DNA of 64,000 nt from NCBI RefSeq assembly GCF_947494755.1, contig NZ_CANLVZ010000018.1, positions 1-64,000 of the forward strand, read 5' to 3'. Positions 45,157 to 54,066 of this stretch are shown in pieces. The DNA comes from an uncultured Tateyamaria sp. Lineage in GTDB: Bacteria > Pseudomonadota > Alphaproteobacteria > Rhodobacterales > Rhodobacteraceae. A program made the position numbers and the translations under genes. Below the pieces are notes generated by a model. It was not told where the DNA came from, made no database searches, and saw only the letters and a program-made list of their open reading frames with translations. The number at the start of each line of letters is the position of its first letter. Position 1 is the first letter of the stretch.

Positions 45157-45201
45157 GAAATTCCGAAATTCCATCAAAATCTCGAAATTTAGGCGAATTT
45201 C
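45157..45201. promoter_or_regulatory. candidate GntR operator region
   Basis: Between the divergent gntR and dctP-like genes, GAAATTCC occurs twice in tandem (45157-45172), and GAAATT and AATTTC form a perfect inverted repeat with a 6-base spacer (45184-45201). A TTGTCG at 45211 with TAGCCT 17 bases on is a weak promoter candidate for the TRAP operon. Auto- and operon control by the regulator is inference. Confidence 0.45.
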
Positions 45202-45309
45202 ATTTTTTTGTTGTCGTGTGGAACATCTGCGCATAGCCTTCCTCTACAGCGCGCCAATCGTAGCACAAGACCTCGACCGCGCGCGTGCCAACATGTCTGG
45301 GAGGAAAAC

Positions 45310-46329
45310 ATGACATTCTTAAAGAAGGCGGCATCCGTCGCCGCCGCTGCAACACTTGCGGCATCCGGTGCGATGGCGGACGGCCACGCCACGAAACTTC
45401 GGGTTCAAACGCACTACGCCCCTGAATCCAACTCGGGTCAGCTGATCCAGACCTTTATGGACAACATCGCGACCATGTCCGACGGGTCGCTGGAATTGGA
45501 AATGTTCTGGTCGTCATCGGTCGTTAAATCAGTCGAAGGGTTCGACGCCGCGGCAAGCGGTATTCTGGATTGCGAGATGCACGGCGGCGGTTATCAGACC
45601 GGCAAGAACCCCGCATTCCAGTTCGTCGGCGACATCATGGGCGGCTACGCGACACCCTACCAGCAGCTGTCGTGGTTGTATTATGGTGGTGGCCTTGATG
45701 CGGCCCAAGAGCTCTACAACAAGTACGACATGGAGCTGATCGGCTGGTGGGTCTATGGTCAGGAAAGCTTTGCCTCGACACGTCCCATCGGTGGTCTCGA
45801 AGACCTTAAGGATTGGAAGTTCCGTTCGCCCCCCGGCATGGAAACGGTGATCTTCGAAAAGCTCGGCGCCTCGCCCATCGTCATGGACTTCACCGAGATC
45901 TTCACCGCTCTGGAGACGGGTATCATCGACGGCGCGGATGCGTCGGGCCTTGCCAACAACGTGGGTCTGGGTCTGTACGATATCGCCAAACATGCCAACT
46001 ATCCTGGCTTCCACTCGATGCCGTCGGACCACCTGACCTGCAACAAAGCCGTGTTTGATGGCCTTTCGGAGTCGCATCAGCGTATCCTTCGTGTCGGTAT
46101 GGAAAGCCTGGCCTTGCGCACTGCTTTGCAGACAGAGGTCGCCAACACCGAAGCGCTTGCGCAGCTCAAGGAGCAGGGTGTGACAATCCACACGTGGTCC
46201 GATGAGGATCTGAAAGTGTTCCGCGAAGCGGCCCAGTCGGCATGGACCGAATACGCGACGACGCCCGAGGCGGTTGCCTTGGTGGAAAGCCACAGCGCTT
46301 ACCTGCGTCAACTCGGGTTGCTGGACTAA
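45310..46329 (+). CDS. TRAP transporter substrate-binding protein DctP
   Basis: A 339-residue periplasmic solute receptor. A signal peptide ends near SGAMADG; the mature part has LRVQTHYAPESNSGQ, then WKFRSPPGMETVIFEKLGAS holding the conserved Arg that binds the ligand carboxylate, and TALETGIIDGADAS. TRAP receptors of this group bind organic or sugar acids; uronate is suggested by the genes downstream. GGGAGG lies before the ATG at 45310. First gene of the operon. Confidence 0.92.
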   Translation: MTFLKKAASVAAAATLAASGAMADGHATKLRVQTHYAPESNSGQLIQTFMDNIATMSDGSLELEMFWSSSVVKSVEGFDAAASGILDCEMHGGGYQTGKNPAFQFVGDIMGGYATPYQQLSWLYYGGGLDAAQELYNKYDMELIGWWVYGQESFASTRPIGGLEDLKDWKFRSPPGMETVIFEKLGASPIVMDFTEIFTALETGIIDGADASGLANNVGLGLYDIAKHANYPGFHSMPSDHLTCNKAVFDGLSESHQRILRVGMESLALRTALQTEVANTEALAQLKEQGVTIHTWSDEDLKVFREAAQSAWTEYATTPEAVALVESHSAYLRQLGLLD

Positions 46330-46427
46330 ATCAATCAGTATCGAGGGCGGCGTGACCGCCCTTGATCGCCCGACTGTGCCAGCACCACCGCGGCGCGGTC
46401 ACTTCAAGCCAGAACATGGGGGATTTC

Positions 46428-47273
46428 ATGATGGAGTTGCGCTCAGGCTCTATGGTCGAGTGGCTTGTACCATTGGCGTTCATTTTATGCGCTGGATGGG
46501 TCACATGGCACGCACCTGCCTTCATCCTGGATTTCAATCCTCCTGCTGATGCATCGCAGTTTGATAAACTGTCCGCACTGTTCAAACGCAACGACGTCAC
46601 CGCTGAGATGAGCGGGCTATTTGGTGGTTTTGCAGATATTATCGACTGGCTCGCGCTCATCGGAATACCGCTCACCGCCTATCTAGGAATGCGCACCGTG
46701 CGTCGCGCCGGTATGGAATTTGAAAGCTGGAGACCTGCCGACCGCCTGGCTGTTTTTATTGGCCGCGTCACCATGATGCTGATTGTGCTTTTGACGGGCG
46801 TCATGCTGTACGAAGTGCTGCTGCGCTACGTTTTCGAGGCCCCGACACTTTGGGCCAATGAAATGTCACTGTGGCTTGCCGGCTTCGTGTTCCTGTGTTC
46901 GGGCCTCTACGCGATGCAGCAACGCAGCCACATCCGCATCGTCCTGCTTTACGACGCCGTGCCGAGATGGGTGCAGCGCGTGTTCGACACGATCTCGACC
47001 ACGCTGATCGTGCTGTTTGCATTTTTCCTTGTCTATGGCGGCTACGGTGAGGCCTTCGCCAAATTCTACCGATGGGAAACATTCGGCACGGCCTTCGACC
47101 CACCCATTCCCGCCACTATGAAGCCGATGGTGTTGTTCATCGTCTCGCTCGTGGCGCTGCAGGCCGTCGTCAACCTGATCTCGGACTGGAACAAGGAAGA
47201 GGTCCACTATGGTGGCGAAGACCTCGACGAAGAAGAAATCGAGCGCATCAAGGCGCAAGTGGCAGGGAAGTAA
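46428..47273 (+). CDS. TRAP transporter small permease DctQ, enlarged
   Basis: A 281-residue DctQ-type membrane subunit. The usual four-helix DctQ core is about residues 105-255 (LYEVLLRYVFEAPTLWANEM). An extra N-terminal part of about 95 residues has a helix (VEWLVPLAFILCAGWVTW) and a soluble linker, as in the mannitol/chloroaromatic-type TRAP subunits. A highly acidic tail ends the protein. The start may be 46428 or 46431; GGGGGA precedes both. Three bases separate it from the large permease. Confidence 0.88.
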   Translation: MMELRSGSMVEWLVPLAFILCAGWVTWHAPAFILDFNPPADASQFDKLSALFKRNDVTAEMSGLFGGFADIIDWLALIGIPLTAYLGMRTVRRAGMEFESWRPADRLAVFIGRVTMMLIVLLTGVMLYEVLLRYVFEAPTLWANEMSLWLAGFVFLCSGLYAMQQRSHIRIVLLYDAVPRWVQRVFDTISTTLIVLFAFFLVYGGYGEAFAKFYRWETFGTAFDPPIPATMKPMVLFIVSLVALQAVVNLISDWNKEEVHYGGEDLDEEEIERIKAQVAGK

Positions 47274-47276
47274 TCC

Positions 47277-48998
47277 ATGGACGTCGGAACCATCTCACTT
47301 GTCCTGATGCTGGGGCTGATCCTCCTACTGGCCATCGGGATGCCGCTTGGCTTTGCCTCGGCCTTCATGGCCGTGGTCGTGCTGGTCATGAAGTTCGAAC
47401 CGGCCTTACTGCTGAACCCGACCCTGTGGGGTGACGGAATTCTGACTGGGCGGCCGGGCACGGGCCCGCTCAATATCCTGCCCCAACGCATATACGGGGA
47501 TGTCCTAACCAGTTACGTCCTCATATCCATTCCGTTATTCATCTTCATGGCCGCCCTGCTCGAACGCTCGGGCATCGCCAAGGAGATGTACACGTCGCTC
47601 AATGTCTGGCTGAACCGCACCCGTGGCGGGATCGCCATCGTGACGTCGATCATGGCTGTGATCATGGCCGCGATGTCGGGGATCATCGGCGGCGAAGTCG
47701 TTCTGCTGGGCCTGATCGCGCTGCCGCAGATGCTGCGACTCGGCTACAATCAGAACCTCGCCATCGGGGTGATCTGTGCATCCGGCTCGCTTGGCACCAT
47801 GATCCCGCCGTCCATCGTTCTGATCATCTACGGGCTGATCACGGAAACCTCGATCAAGGCGCTGTTCACAGCCGCCTTCATTCCGGGGTTCATGCTGGCC
47901 TCGTTCATCATCATCTACATCATCATCCGCACGACGCTGAAACCCGAGGACGCGCCCCTGCCCGAAGAGCGGATCGCCAAACGGCTCGGAGAGCTTGATG
48001 CGATCACGGACAAGACGCAGTCCGAACAGGCTGAGCACAGCGCATTGATGGCCGAAAAGGCAGACCTCGAATCCCAACCGAGAGGCCGCGAGAAATGGGC
48101 GCTGTTCGGTGCCTTCATGAACGTCGTTGTGGCCGGGTTCACCGCTGCCCTGTTCGTGCGGGCAGCATTCTTTGAATATTCGGGGTCCAACGCTGCCAAT
48201 ACGGGCGATGCAGCGTTCTGGGGCACGGCGGAGTATATCGGCATTTTTGCGGGCATGTTCGCGGTCTGCATGGTGCTGGCCTTCTTTGCCTTCGGACGCG
48301 GGCGCACCGCGACCGGCTGGGCCATGGGCAAGGGCCTCGTGCCGCCCATGGTGGTCATCGGCGTCGTGCTGGGGTCGATCTATGGCGGGATCACGGGCAT
48401 CACCGAAGCTGCTGGCATGGGCGCCATGGCGGTCTTCGTGATCGCGTTGCTGCGCGGCGAAGCGTCGGTGGAACTGGTATGGGATTCGCTGATGCGGACC
48501 CTCAAGTCGACAGGCACCATTGTGTGGGTAACCATCGGGGCGACTGCCCTTGCCGGAGCTTATACCATCGCGGGCGGTCCTACTTACGTGGCGGACTTCA
48601 TTGTCGGGTCAGAGTTGCCCACGATGCTGGTCATCGCGCTGATGATGCTGATCCTGCTGTTCATGGGCGCCTTCATGGACTGGGTCGGTATCGTGTTGCT
48701 GATCATCCCCGTCTTTTTGCCCATCGTCCAGAAACTGCCCATTGACGAGATCGGGATGTTCGGTGAGTTGGACCCGCGCCACGTGGCGATCTGGTTCGGG
48801 GTGGTGTTCTGCATGAACATGCAGGTCAGCTTCCTGTCTCCACCCTTCGGGCCAGCGGCCTTTTACCTCAAGTCCGTAGCCCCGCCGCACATCAGCCTGA
48901 CGGATATCTTCAAAGGATTCCTGCCCTTCATCGGCATCCAGTTGCTCGCATTGTCGGTGCTGCTGATCTATCCGCCGATCATCTCGATCCTGTTATAA
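47277..48998 (+). CDS. TRAP transporter large permease DctM, with insertion
   Basis: A 573-residue DctM membrane protein catalysing sodium-coupled uptake. Family parts: MSGIIGGEVVLLGLIALPQM, ASGSLGTMIPPSIVLIIYGL and GGITGITEAAGMGAMAVFVI. Compared with the usual size near 430, about 110 residues are inserted in the middle (from around 220), starting with a charged segment (PEERIAKRLGELDAIT) and adding about two helices. This matches the larger companion DctQ and suggests one subfamily. Uxa genes follow 10 bases downstream. Confidence 0.92.
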   Translation: MDVGTISLVLMLGLILLLAIGMPLGFASAFMAVVVLVMKFEPALLLNPTLWGDGILTGRPGTGPLNILPQRIYGDVLTSYVLISIPLFIFMAALLERSGIAKEMYTSLNVWLNRTRGGIAIVTSIMAVIMAAMSGIIGGEVVLLGLIALPQMLRLGYNQNLAIGVICASGSLGTMIPPSIVLIIYGLITETSIKALFTAAFIPGFMLASFIIIYIIIRTTLKPEDAPLPEERIAKRLGELDAITDKTQSEQAEHSALMAEKADLESQPRGREKWALFGAFMNVVVAGFTAALFVRAAFFEYSGSNAANTGDAAFWGTAEYIGIFAGMFAVCMVLAFFAFGRGRTATGWAMGKGLVPPMVVIGVVLGSIYGGITGITEAAGMGAMAVFVIALLRGEASVELVWDSLMRTLKSTGTIVWVTIGATALAGAYTIAGGPTYVADFIVGSELPTMLVIALMMLILLFMGAFMDWVGIVLLIIPVFLPIVQKLPIDEIGMFGELDPRHVAIWFGVVFCMNMQVSFLSPPFGPAAFYLKSVAPPHISLTDIFKGFLPFIGIQLLALSVLLIYPPIISILL

Positions 48999-49008
48999 AG
49001 CGCGGGCA

Positions 49009-50508
49009 ATGGAGTTTATCCGCCTTGATCCCACTGACACGGTTGTCACCGCAACCCGCGCCTTGCAGGTCGGGGTCACAATTGAGGGTGCAGAGACCCG
49101 CGCGCTGATCCCATCGGGGCACAAGATCGCGACGGTCGATATGGCCAAGGGCGTGCCCGTGTGCAAATACGCGCAGGTGATCGGTTATGCGGCGCAGGAC
49201 ATCGCCGCGGGCGACCATGTCCACACCCACAACGTCGAATTTCGCGCGACCGACGTTGAGTACGAATTCGGCAGCAACCTGCGCCCGGTAGCTGAGGCGA
49301 CGGGCGACACGTTCATGGGCTATCGGCGCGAGAATGGATCGGTTGGCACGCGCAACTACATCGCCATCGTCACATCGGTGAACTGTTCTGCAACGGCGGC
49401 GCGCATGATCGCCGCCCATTTCACACGCGACATCATGGCCGACTATCCCAACGTGGACGGCGTCGTCGCTTTTGTGCATGGCACGGGCTGTGGCATGGCC
49501 GATTCCGGGGACGGGTTCGAGGCGTTGCAGCGCGTCATGTGGGGCTATGCCCGCCATCCCAACCACGCAGGGGTGCTGATGGTCGGCTTGGGCTGCGAGA
49601 TGAACCAGATCGACTGGCTGCTTGACGCCTGGGGGCTCAAACAGGGGCCGCTGTTTCAGACGATGAACATCCAGTCGGTTGCCGGATTGCGCAAGACGGT
49701 TGAAAAGGGGATCGAGAAGGTCGCCGCCATGCTGCCGCTTGCTGATCAGGCGGTGCGGACACAGTGCCCGGCATCGGAGTTGAAAGTGGCCTTGCAATGC
49801 GGCGGGTCGGACGCGTGGTCGGGCATCACCGCAAATCCCGCGTTGGGCTACGCCACCGACCTGTTGGTCGCTCAAGGTGGCACTGGAGTCTTGGCCGAAA
49901 CACCCGAGATTTACGGGGCGGAGCATCTGCTGACGGCAAGGGCAGCGGATCGCGAGACGGGCGAGCGTCTGCTCGGGCTGATCCACTGGTGGGAGGATTA
50001 CACCAAGCGCAACAACGGCTCGATGGACAACAATCCAAGTCCGGGGAACAAGGCGGGCGGGCTGACCACGATCCTCGAAAAATCGCTTGGGGCGGCCGCC
50101 AAGGGGGGCACGACGCCGCTGACCGGGGTCTACAAATACGCGGAAGTCGTGCGGGCGCGTGGCTTCACATTCATGGACAGCCCCGGCTATGACCCGGCCA
50201 GCGTGACCGGCCAGATCGCGGGCGGTTGCAACCTCGTGTGCTTCACCACGGGGCGCGGCTCGGCCTTTGGGTCCAAGCCCGCGCCGACGATCAAAGTGGC
50301 GACGAACACCGACATGTACACCCGCATGACCGAAGACATGGACGTGAACGCGGGCGCGATGCTGAGCGATGGGGTGTCGCTCGAAGAGAAAGGGCGCGAG
50401 ATCTACGAGATGTTCCTGCGCGTCGCATCCGGAGAGCAGACCAAATCCGAAGCGCAAGGCCTGGGCGACTACGAATTTGTCCCATGGCAGATCGGAGCGG
50501 TGATGTGA
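49009..50508 (+). CDS. uxaA: altronate dehydratase UxaA
   Basis: UxaA converts D-altronate to 2-keto-3-deoxygluconate using iron and manganese. The 499-residue protein has an N-terminal SAF domain (about 1-95, ending GDHVHTHNVEF) and the altronate/galactarate dehydratase core: RENGSVGTRNYIAIVTSVNC, HGTGCGMADSGDGFEAL, VGLGCEMNQ, CGGSDAWSGITANPALG and DSPGYDPASVTGQIAGGCN. Galactarate dehydratase is a possible alternative in this family. It follows the TRAP genes and overlaps the PhyH-like gene by one base (TGATG). Confidence 0.88.
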   Translation: MEFIRLDPTDTVVTATRALQVGVTIEGAETRALIPSGHKIATVDMAKGVPVCKYAQVIGYAAQDIAAGDHVHTHNVEFRATDVEYEFGSNLRPVAEATGDTFMGYRRENGSVGTRNYIAIVTSVNCSATAARMIAAHFTRDIMADYPNVDGVVAFVHGTGCGMADSGDGFEALQRVMWGYARHPNHAGVLMVGLGCEMNQIDWLLDAWGLKQGPLFQTMNIQSVAGLRKTVEKGIEKVAAMLPLADQAVRTQCPASELKVALQCGGSDAWSGITANPALGYATDLLVAQGGTGVLAETPEIYGAEHLLTARAADRETGERLLGLIHWWEDYTKRNNGSMDNNPSPGNKAGGLTTILEKSLGAAAKGGTTPLTGVYKYAEVVRARGFTFMDSPGYDPASVTGQIAGGCNLVCFTTGRGSAFGSKPAPTIKVATNTDMYTRMTEDMDVNAGAMLSDGVSLEEKGREIYEMFLRVASGEQTKSEAQGLGDYEFVPWQIGAVM

Positions 50509-51410
50509 TGGAATGCCTGAGTGCTGCGCAGAAAGACCACTTCGAAGCCCGCGGTTACCTGCTGCTGGAGAACCGCATCCCACCCGAGTGGCTGACCAAA
50601 ATCCGCGATGAAATCACCCGGTTCGAGGCGGAGGCCGCCACCATGACGGCCAGCAATGATCGCCTTGACCTTGAAGACAGCCACACGGCTGAAAACCCGC
50701 GCCTGCGGAGGATCAAGCTGCCCCACACCATTTCGGATGTGATGCGCGAGTTGATGTATTCCGACCATGTGCTTGCGCCCGCGCGTGACCTGATCGGACC
50801 GAATCTGCGGCTGCACACCACCAAGCTGAACATGAAATCCGCAGGCTATGGCGCGGCGGTCGAATGGCATCAGGACTATGCGTTCTATCCCCATACCAAT
50901 GACGACATCCTAGCGATCGGAATTTGCATCGATGACATGGCACCCGAGAACGGGCCGCTCATGGTCTATCCCGGCTCGCACAAGGGGCCGGTGTATGACC
51001 ACCATGTCGATGGGGTCTTTGCGGGCGCGATGCTGCCCGACGAGAACGGCCTGAACCCTGAGGACGCAGTGCAACTGACCGGGCCCGCCGGGTCGGTCAG
51101 CATCCATCACGGGCGGATCGTGCATGGCTCCGCACTTAACACGTCGGACCGATCCAGGCGCATTTTGTTCTATGAAATGATGGCGGCGGACGCCTTTCCG
51201 ATCATGGGCAGCATGACAAAATGGGACGGGATCGCGGACTACGATTCGCGGATGTTGTGCGGCGAGCCGACGCTGACCCCGCGCCTGAAAGACATCCCGA
51301 TCCGTATCCCGCAACCGCAGCCGGATGTGCCGATCTCGATCTATGAAATCCAGAAGGGGCTGAAGACACGCGCCTTCGACACCATTCCCGCACAGGAGGA
51401 AACGACATGA
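50508..51410 (+). CDS. phytanoyl-CoA dioxygenase family oxygenase
   Basis: A 300-residue iron(II)/2-oxoglutarate-dependent oxygenase of the PhyH family. The HxD iron pair is in VEWHQDYAFYP; the distal His is in HHGRIVHGSALN and the 2-oxoglutarate-binding Arg probably in TSDRSRRILF. It hydroxylates an unknown small molecule. Placement between uxaA and a GarR-like reductase suggests modification of a sugar acid or of a methylated or ether-linked derivative before the uronate route. Coupled to both neighbours by overlaps. Confidence 0.85.
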   Translation: MECLSAAQKDHFEARGYLLLENRIPPEWLTKIRDEITRFEAEAATMTASNDRLDLEDSHTAENPRLRRIKLPHTISDVMRELMYSDHVLAPARDLIGPNLRLHTTKLNMKSAGYGAAVEWHQDYAFYPHTNDDILAIGICIDDMAPENGPLMVYPGSHKGPVYDHHVDGVFAGAMLPDENGLNPEDAVQLTGPAGSVSIHHGRIVHGSALNTSDRSRRILFYEMMAADAFPIMGSMTKWDGIADYDSRMLCGEPTLTPRLKDIPIRIPQPQPDVPISIYEIQKGLKTRAFDTIPAQEETT

Positions 51411-52294
51411 GCAAACCCACAATCGGTTTCATCGGCCTGGGCCTGATGGGCGGTGCAATGGTTGGGCGGCTGCAGGATCAGGGTTATGACCTGACGGTGA
51501 TTGCGAACCGGACCCGGACTTATGTGGATCGCGCGGTTGAGCGTGGCGCAAAAGAGGCGATGACCGCCAAAGATGTCGCCGCCGCCAGCGATATCGTCAT
51601 GCTGTGCATGGACACGTCGGACAATGTCGAGGCACGGATGCGCGGCGATGATGGCGTGATTGCGGGACTGAAACCGGGTGCAGTTGTGATTGATTTCGGC
51701 ACGTCACTGCCCGGCTCTACGCGCGCTTTGGGGGAGGAGGTCGCCGCTACCGGTGGCCATTTCCTCGACGCTCCCTTGGGCCGCACGCCGTCCCACGCGG
51801 TCGATGGATTGCTCAACATCATGTGCGCGGGCGATGCGGATGCGTTTGCCAAGGTGCGCCCGGTTCTGGACGATCTGGGCGAAAACGTCTTTCACCTCGG
51901 CGCGCTTGGGTCTGGGCACACAATCAAGCTGATCAACAATTTCTTCGGCATGACTGTGGCCAACGCCATGGCCGAAGCCTTTGCGATGGCGGACGTGGCC
52001 GGAGTGCCGCGCAAGGACCTTTACGACGTGATGGCCGCCGGGCCGCTCAAGTCCGGCATGATGGATTTCGTCAAAGGCTACGGCGTGGATGGCGACCCGA
52101 ACCAGTTGGCCTTTGCGATCAAGAACGCGGCCAAGGATGTCGGATACTATGCGCAGATGGCATCGGATGCAGGGGTGGAGTCGGTCATGTCCAGATGCGC
52201 CCTTGGCGCGTTGCAGGATGCGCGCGACAATGGGCGGGCTGACGATATGGTGTCGCAGATGGTCGACTATTACGCGGACCGCTTCAAAGGGTAG
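51407..52294 (+). CDS. NAD(P)-dependent beta-hydroxyacid dehydrogenase, GarR-like variant
   Basis: A 295-residue 3-hydroxyisobutyrate-dehydrogenase-family protein. It has IGFIGLGLMGGAMVGRL (cofactor) and GSGHTIKLINNFFG (catalytic Lys). The substrate-site motif usually DAPVSGG reads LDAPLGRTPSHAVDGLLNIM, which suggests a substrate unlike tartronate semialdehyde. It is a paralogue of the enzyme at 42180, which keeps the standard motif. ATGA overlap with the PhyH gene. Confidence 0.85.
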   Translation: MSKPTIGFIGLGLMGGAMVGRLQDQGYDLTVIANRTRTYVDRAVERGAKEAMTAKDVAAASDIVMLCMDTSDNVEARMRGDDGVIAGLKPGAVVIDFGTSLPGSTRALGEEVAATGGHFLDAPLGRTPSHAVDGLLNIMCAGDADAFAKVRPVLDDLGENVFHLGALGSGHTIKLINNFFGMTVANAMAEAFAMADVAGVPRKDLYDVMAAGPLKSGMMDFVKGYGVDGDPNQLAFAIKNAAKDVGYYAQMASDAGVESVMSRCALGALQDARDNGRADDMVSQMVDYYADRFKG

Positions 52295-52297
52295 ATC

Positions 52298-53191
52298 ATG
52301 GCCATCGCGGCGCAAGCCCAACAGGATCGCGCCGCGCTCGGGATCGTCATGACCCTCGGGGCCTATGTGTTCTTTGCGGTCATCGACACATCCGTGAAAT
52401 GGCTGGTGCTGGCAGGGCTGCCCGCGTTTCAACTGGCGTTCATGCGCTACGCGCCGCATTTCATCATCTCGACGCTGATGGTGCTGCGGCAGGGGGCAAA
52501 CCTGTCGAGCTTTCAGACCGCCCATCCGGGCCTGGTGTTGCTGCGGGCGGTGCTGCTGGCCTCGGCTACGTTGTTCAACTTCATCGCGCTCAACTACCTC
52601 AGCCTCACCATCACCGGTTCAATCATGTTTTCGACGCCGATCATCGTCTGCGCGCTGTCCTGGCCGCTATTGGGCGAGCGGGTAGGACCGTGGCGCTGGT
52701 TCGCGATCATCCTCGGGTTCATGGGCGTGCTCGTGGTGATCCGCCCCTTTGATGCGGCGTTCAACTGGGTGGCCCTGCTGTCGGTCTATAACGCCTTCGC
52801 GCTGGCGTTCTATTCGATCATCACACGCAAGATTTCGGGCGTGGTGGCGGCAGAGACGATGCAGTTCTACATGGGCGCGACGGGCGCGATCCTGCTGGCT
52901 CCGTTCGCGTGGTGGGTCTGGGTGCCACCTGCCACATCGCTGCAATGGGGGTTGATGATCGGCCTGGGCATCTGGGGCTGGGCCGGGCACGAGATTTTTT
53001 CGCGCGCGCATGCCTTTGCGCCAGCCAACACGCTGATGCCCTACACCTACAGCTTCCTTCTTTATCTGGCGCTGACCAGCTACATTGTGTTCAATGACAT
53101 TCCGGACAGGTGGACGGTACTGGGTGCGGGGATCATTGTGGTCTCTGGCCTGATCATCTGGCGGCGCACAGCGAAAAGGGGCACCCTATGA
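52298..53191 (+). CDS. DMT superfamily permease (EamA)
   Basis: A 297-residue inner-membrane protein with ten hydrophobic helices in two EamA repeats. Segments include FNFIALNYLSLTITGSIMFS and FVIRPFDAAFNWVALLS in the first half, and a C-terminal repeat ending IVVSGLIIWRRTAKR. EamA permeases move metabolites in or out; substrate unknown. In this operon it could export an overflow product or import a related acid. Three bases follow the previous gene, and the kdgK start overlaps its stop. Confidence 0.88.
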   Translation: MAIAAQAQQDRAALGIVMTLGAYVFFAVIDTSVKWLVLAGLPAFQLAFMRYAPHFIISTLMVLRQGANLSSFQTAHPGLVLLRAVLLASATLFNFIALNYLSLTITGSIMFSTPIIVCALSWPLLGERVGPWRWFAIILGFMGVLVVIRPFDAAFNWVALLSVYNAFALAFYSIITRKISGVVAAETMQFYMGATGAILLAPFAWWVWVPPATSLQWGLMIGLGIWGWAGHEIFSRAHAFAPANTLMPYTYSFLLYLALTSYIVFNDIPDRWTVLGAGIIVVSGLIIWRRTAKRGTL

Positions 53192-54066
53192 GAATCGCAG
53201 CGATTGGCGAGGCGATGATCGAATTGAGCCTTGCCGGAGATACCGCAGGGGTCGGAGTCGCGGGTGATACGCTCAACACCGCGATCTATCTGAAACGGAC
53301 CGCACCGGATGTACAGGTCGACTATATCACCCGTCTTGGCACTGACGCATTTTCAGATCGGATTGCGGATTTCATTGCGGCCCAAGGGGTCGGTACGAAA
53401 TACATCACGCGTGATCCGGAGGGGACGCCCGGGCTTTATGCCATAACGACGGATGATGCGGGCGAGCGGTCGTTCACCTATTGGCGCGACAGTGCGGCGG
53501 CGCGGCTGACATTCATGACCGACATTGGCCCTGATTTTAATGCATTGGCACGCTATGACGTGATCTACCTCTCCGGGATCACCCTTGCGATCCTGCCCGC
53601 CGCAACGCGCACTGGTTTGATGCGCTGGCTTCAGGCTTTTCGCAATTCGGGCGGGCGGGTTTGCTATGACAGCAACTACCGCCCCAACCTATGGCTTGAT
53701 CGGGACTCGGCCCAACTGGCCAATGACGCGATGTGGGCGCTGACCGATATCGCGTTGCCGTCGATCGATGATGAGCAGATGCTAACGGGCGAAACACCCG
53801 AACAGATCGCACGCCGCTTTCTGAATATGGGGCGCACGGGTGCTTTGAAACGAGGACCATCGGGGCCGCTCTGTCTCAAGACCGGACAAAGCTACACCTT
53901 TCCCGAGGCTGAAACAGTCGTGGATACGACCGCCGCCGGCGACAGTTTCAATGGCGGCTATCTGGGTGCCTTGCTGAGTGGGTCGACACAGGCACCCGCC
54001 TTGCGCAAAGGGCACGATCTGGCGATCAAGGTGATCGGCTGCAAAGGGGCGATCATCCCCGCCTAG
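53188..54066 (+). CDS. kdgK: 2-keto-3-deoxygluconate kinase
   Basis: KdgK phosphorylates 2-keto-3-deoxygluconate to KDPG, the entry to the Entner-Doudoroff split. The 292-residue PfkB-family protein has AIGEAMIELSLAGD, AGDTLNTAIYLKR, CYDSNYRPNLW (substrate contacts) and the C-terminal catalytic motif DTTAAGDSFNGGYL with base Asp. The usual GAGD is AAGD here, a common variant. The start at 53188 has AAAAGGGG and overlaps the permease stop. It ends stop-to-stop with uxuB, sharing CTAG. Confidence 0.92.
   Translation: MRIAAIGEAMIELSLAGDTAGVGVAGDTLNTAIYLKRTAPDVQVDYITRLGTDAFSDRIADFIAAQGVGTKYITRDPEGTPGLYAITTDDAGERSFTYWRDSAAARLTFMTDIGPDFNALARYDVIYLSGITLAILPAATRTGLMRWLQAFRNSGGRVCYDSNYRPNLWLDRDSAQLANDAMWALTDIALPSIDDEQMLTGETPEQIARRFLNMGRTGALKRGPSGPLCLKTGQSYTFPEAETVVDTTAAGDSFNGGYLGALLSGSTQAPALRKGHDLAIKVIGCKGAIIPA

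Noticed and set aside
48979-50583. 534-codon minus-strand open frame
   Set aside because: Antisense to uxaA; its sequence is His/Arg-rich shadow coding.
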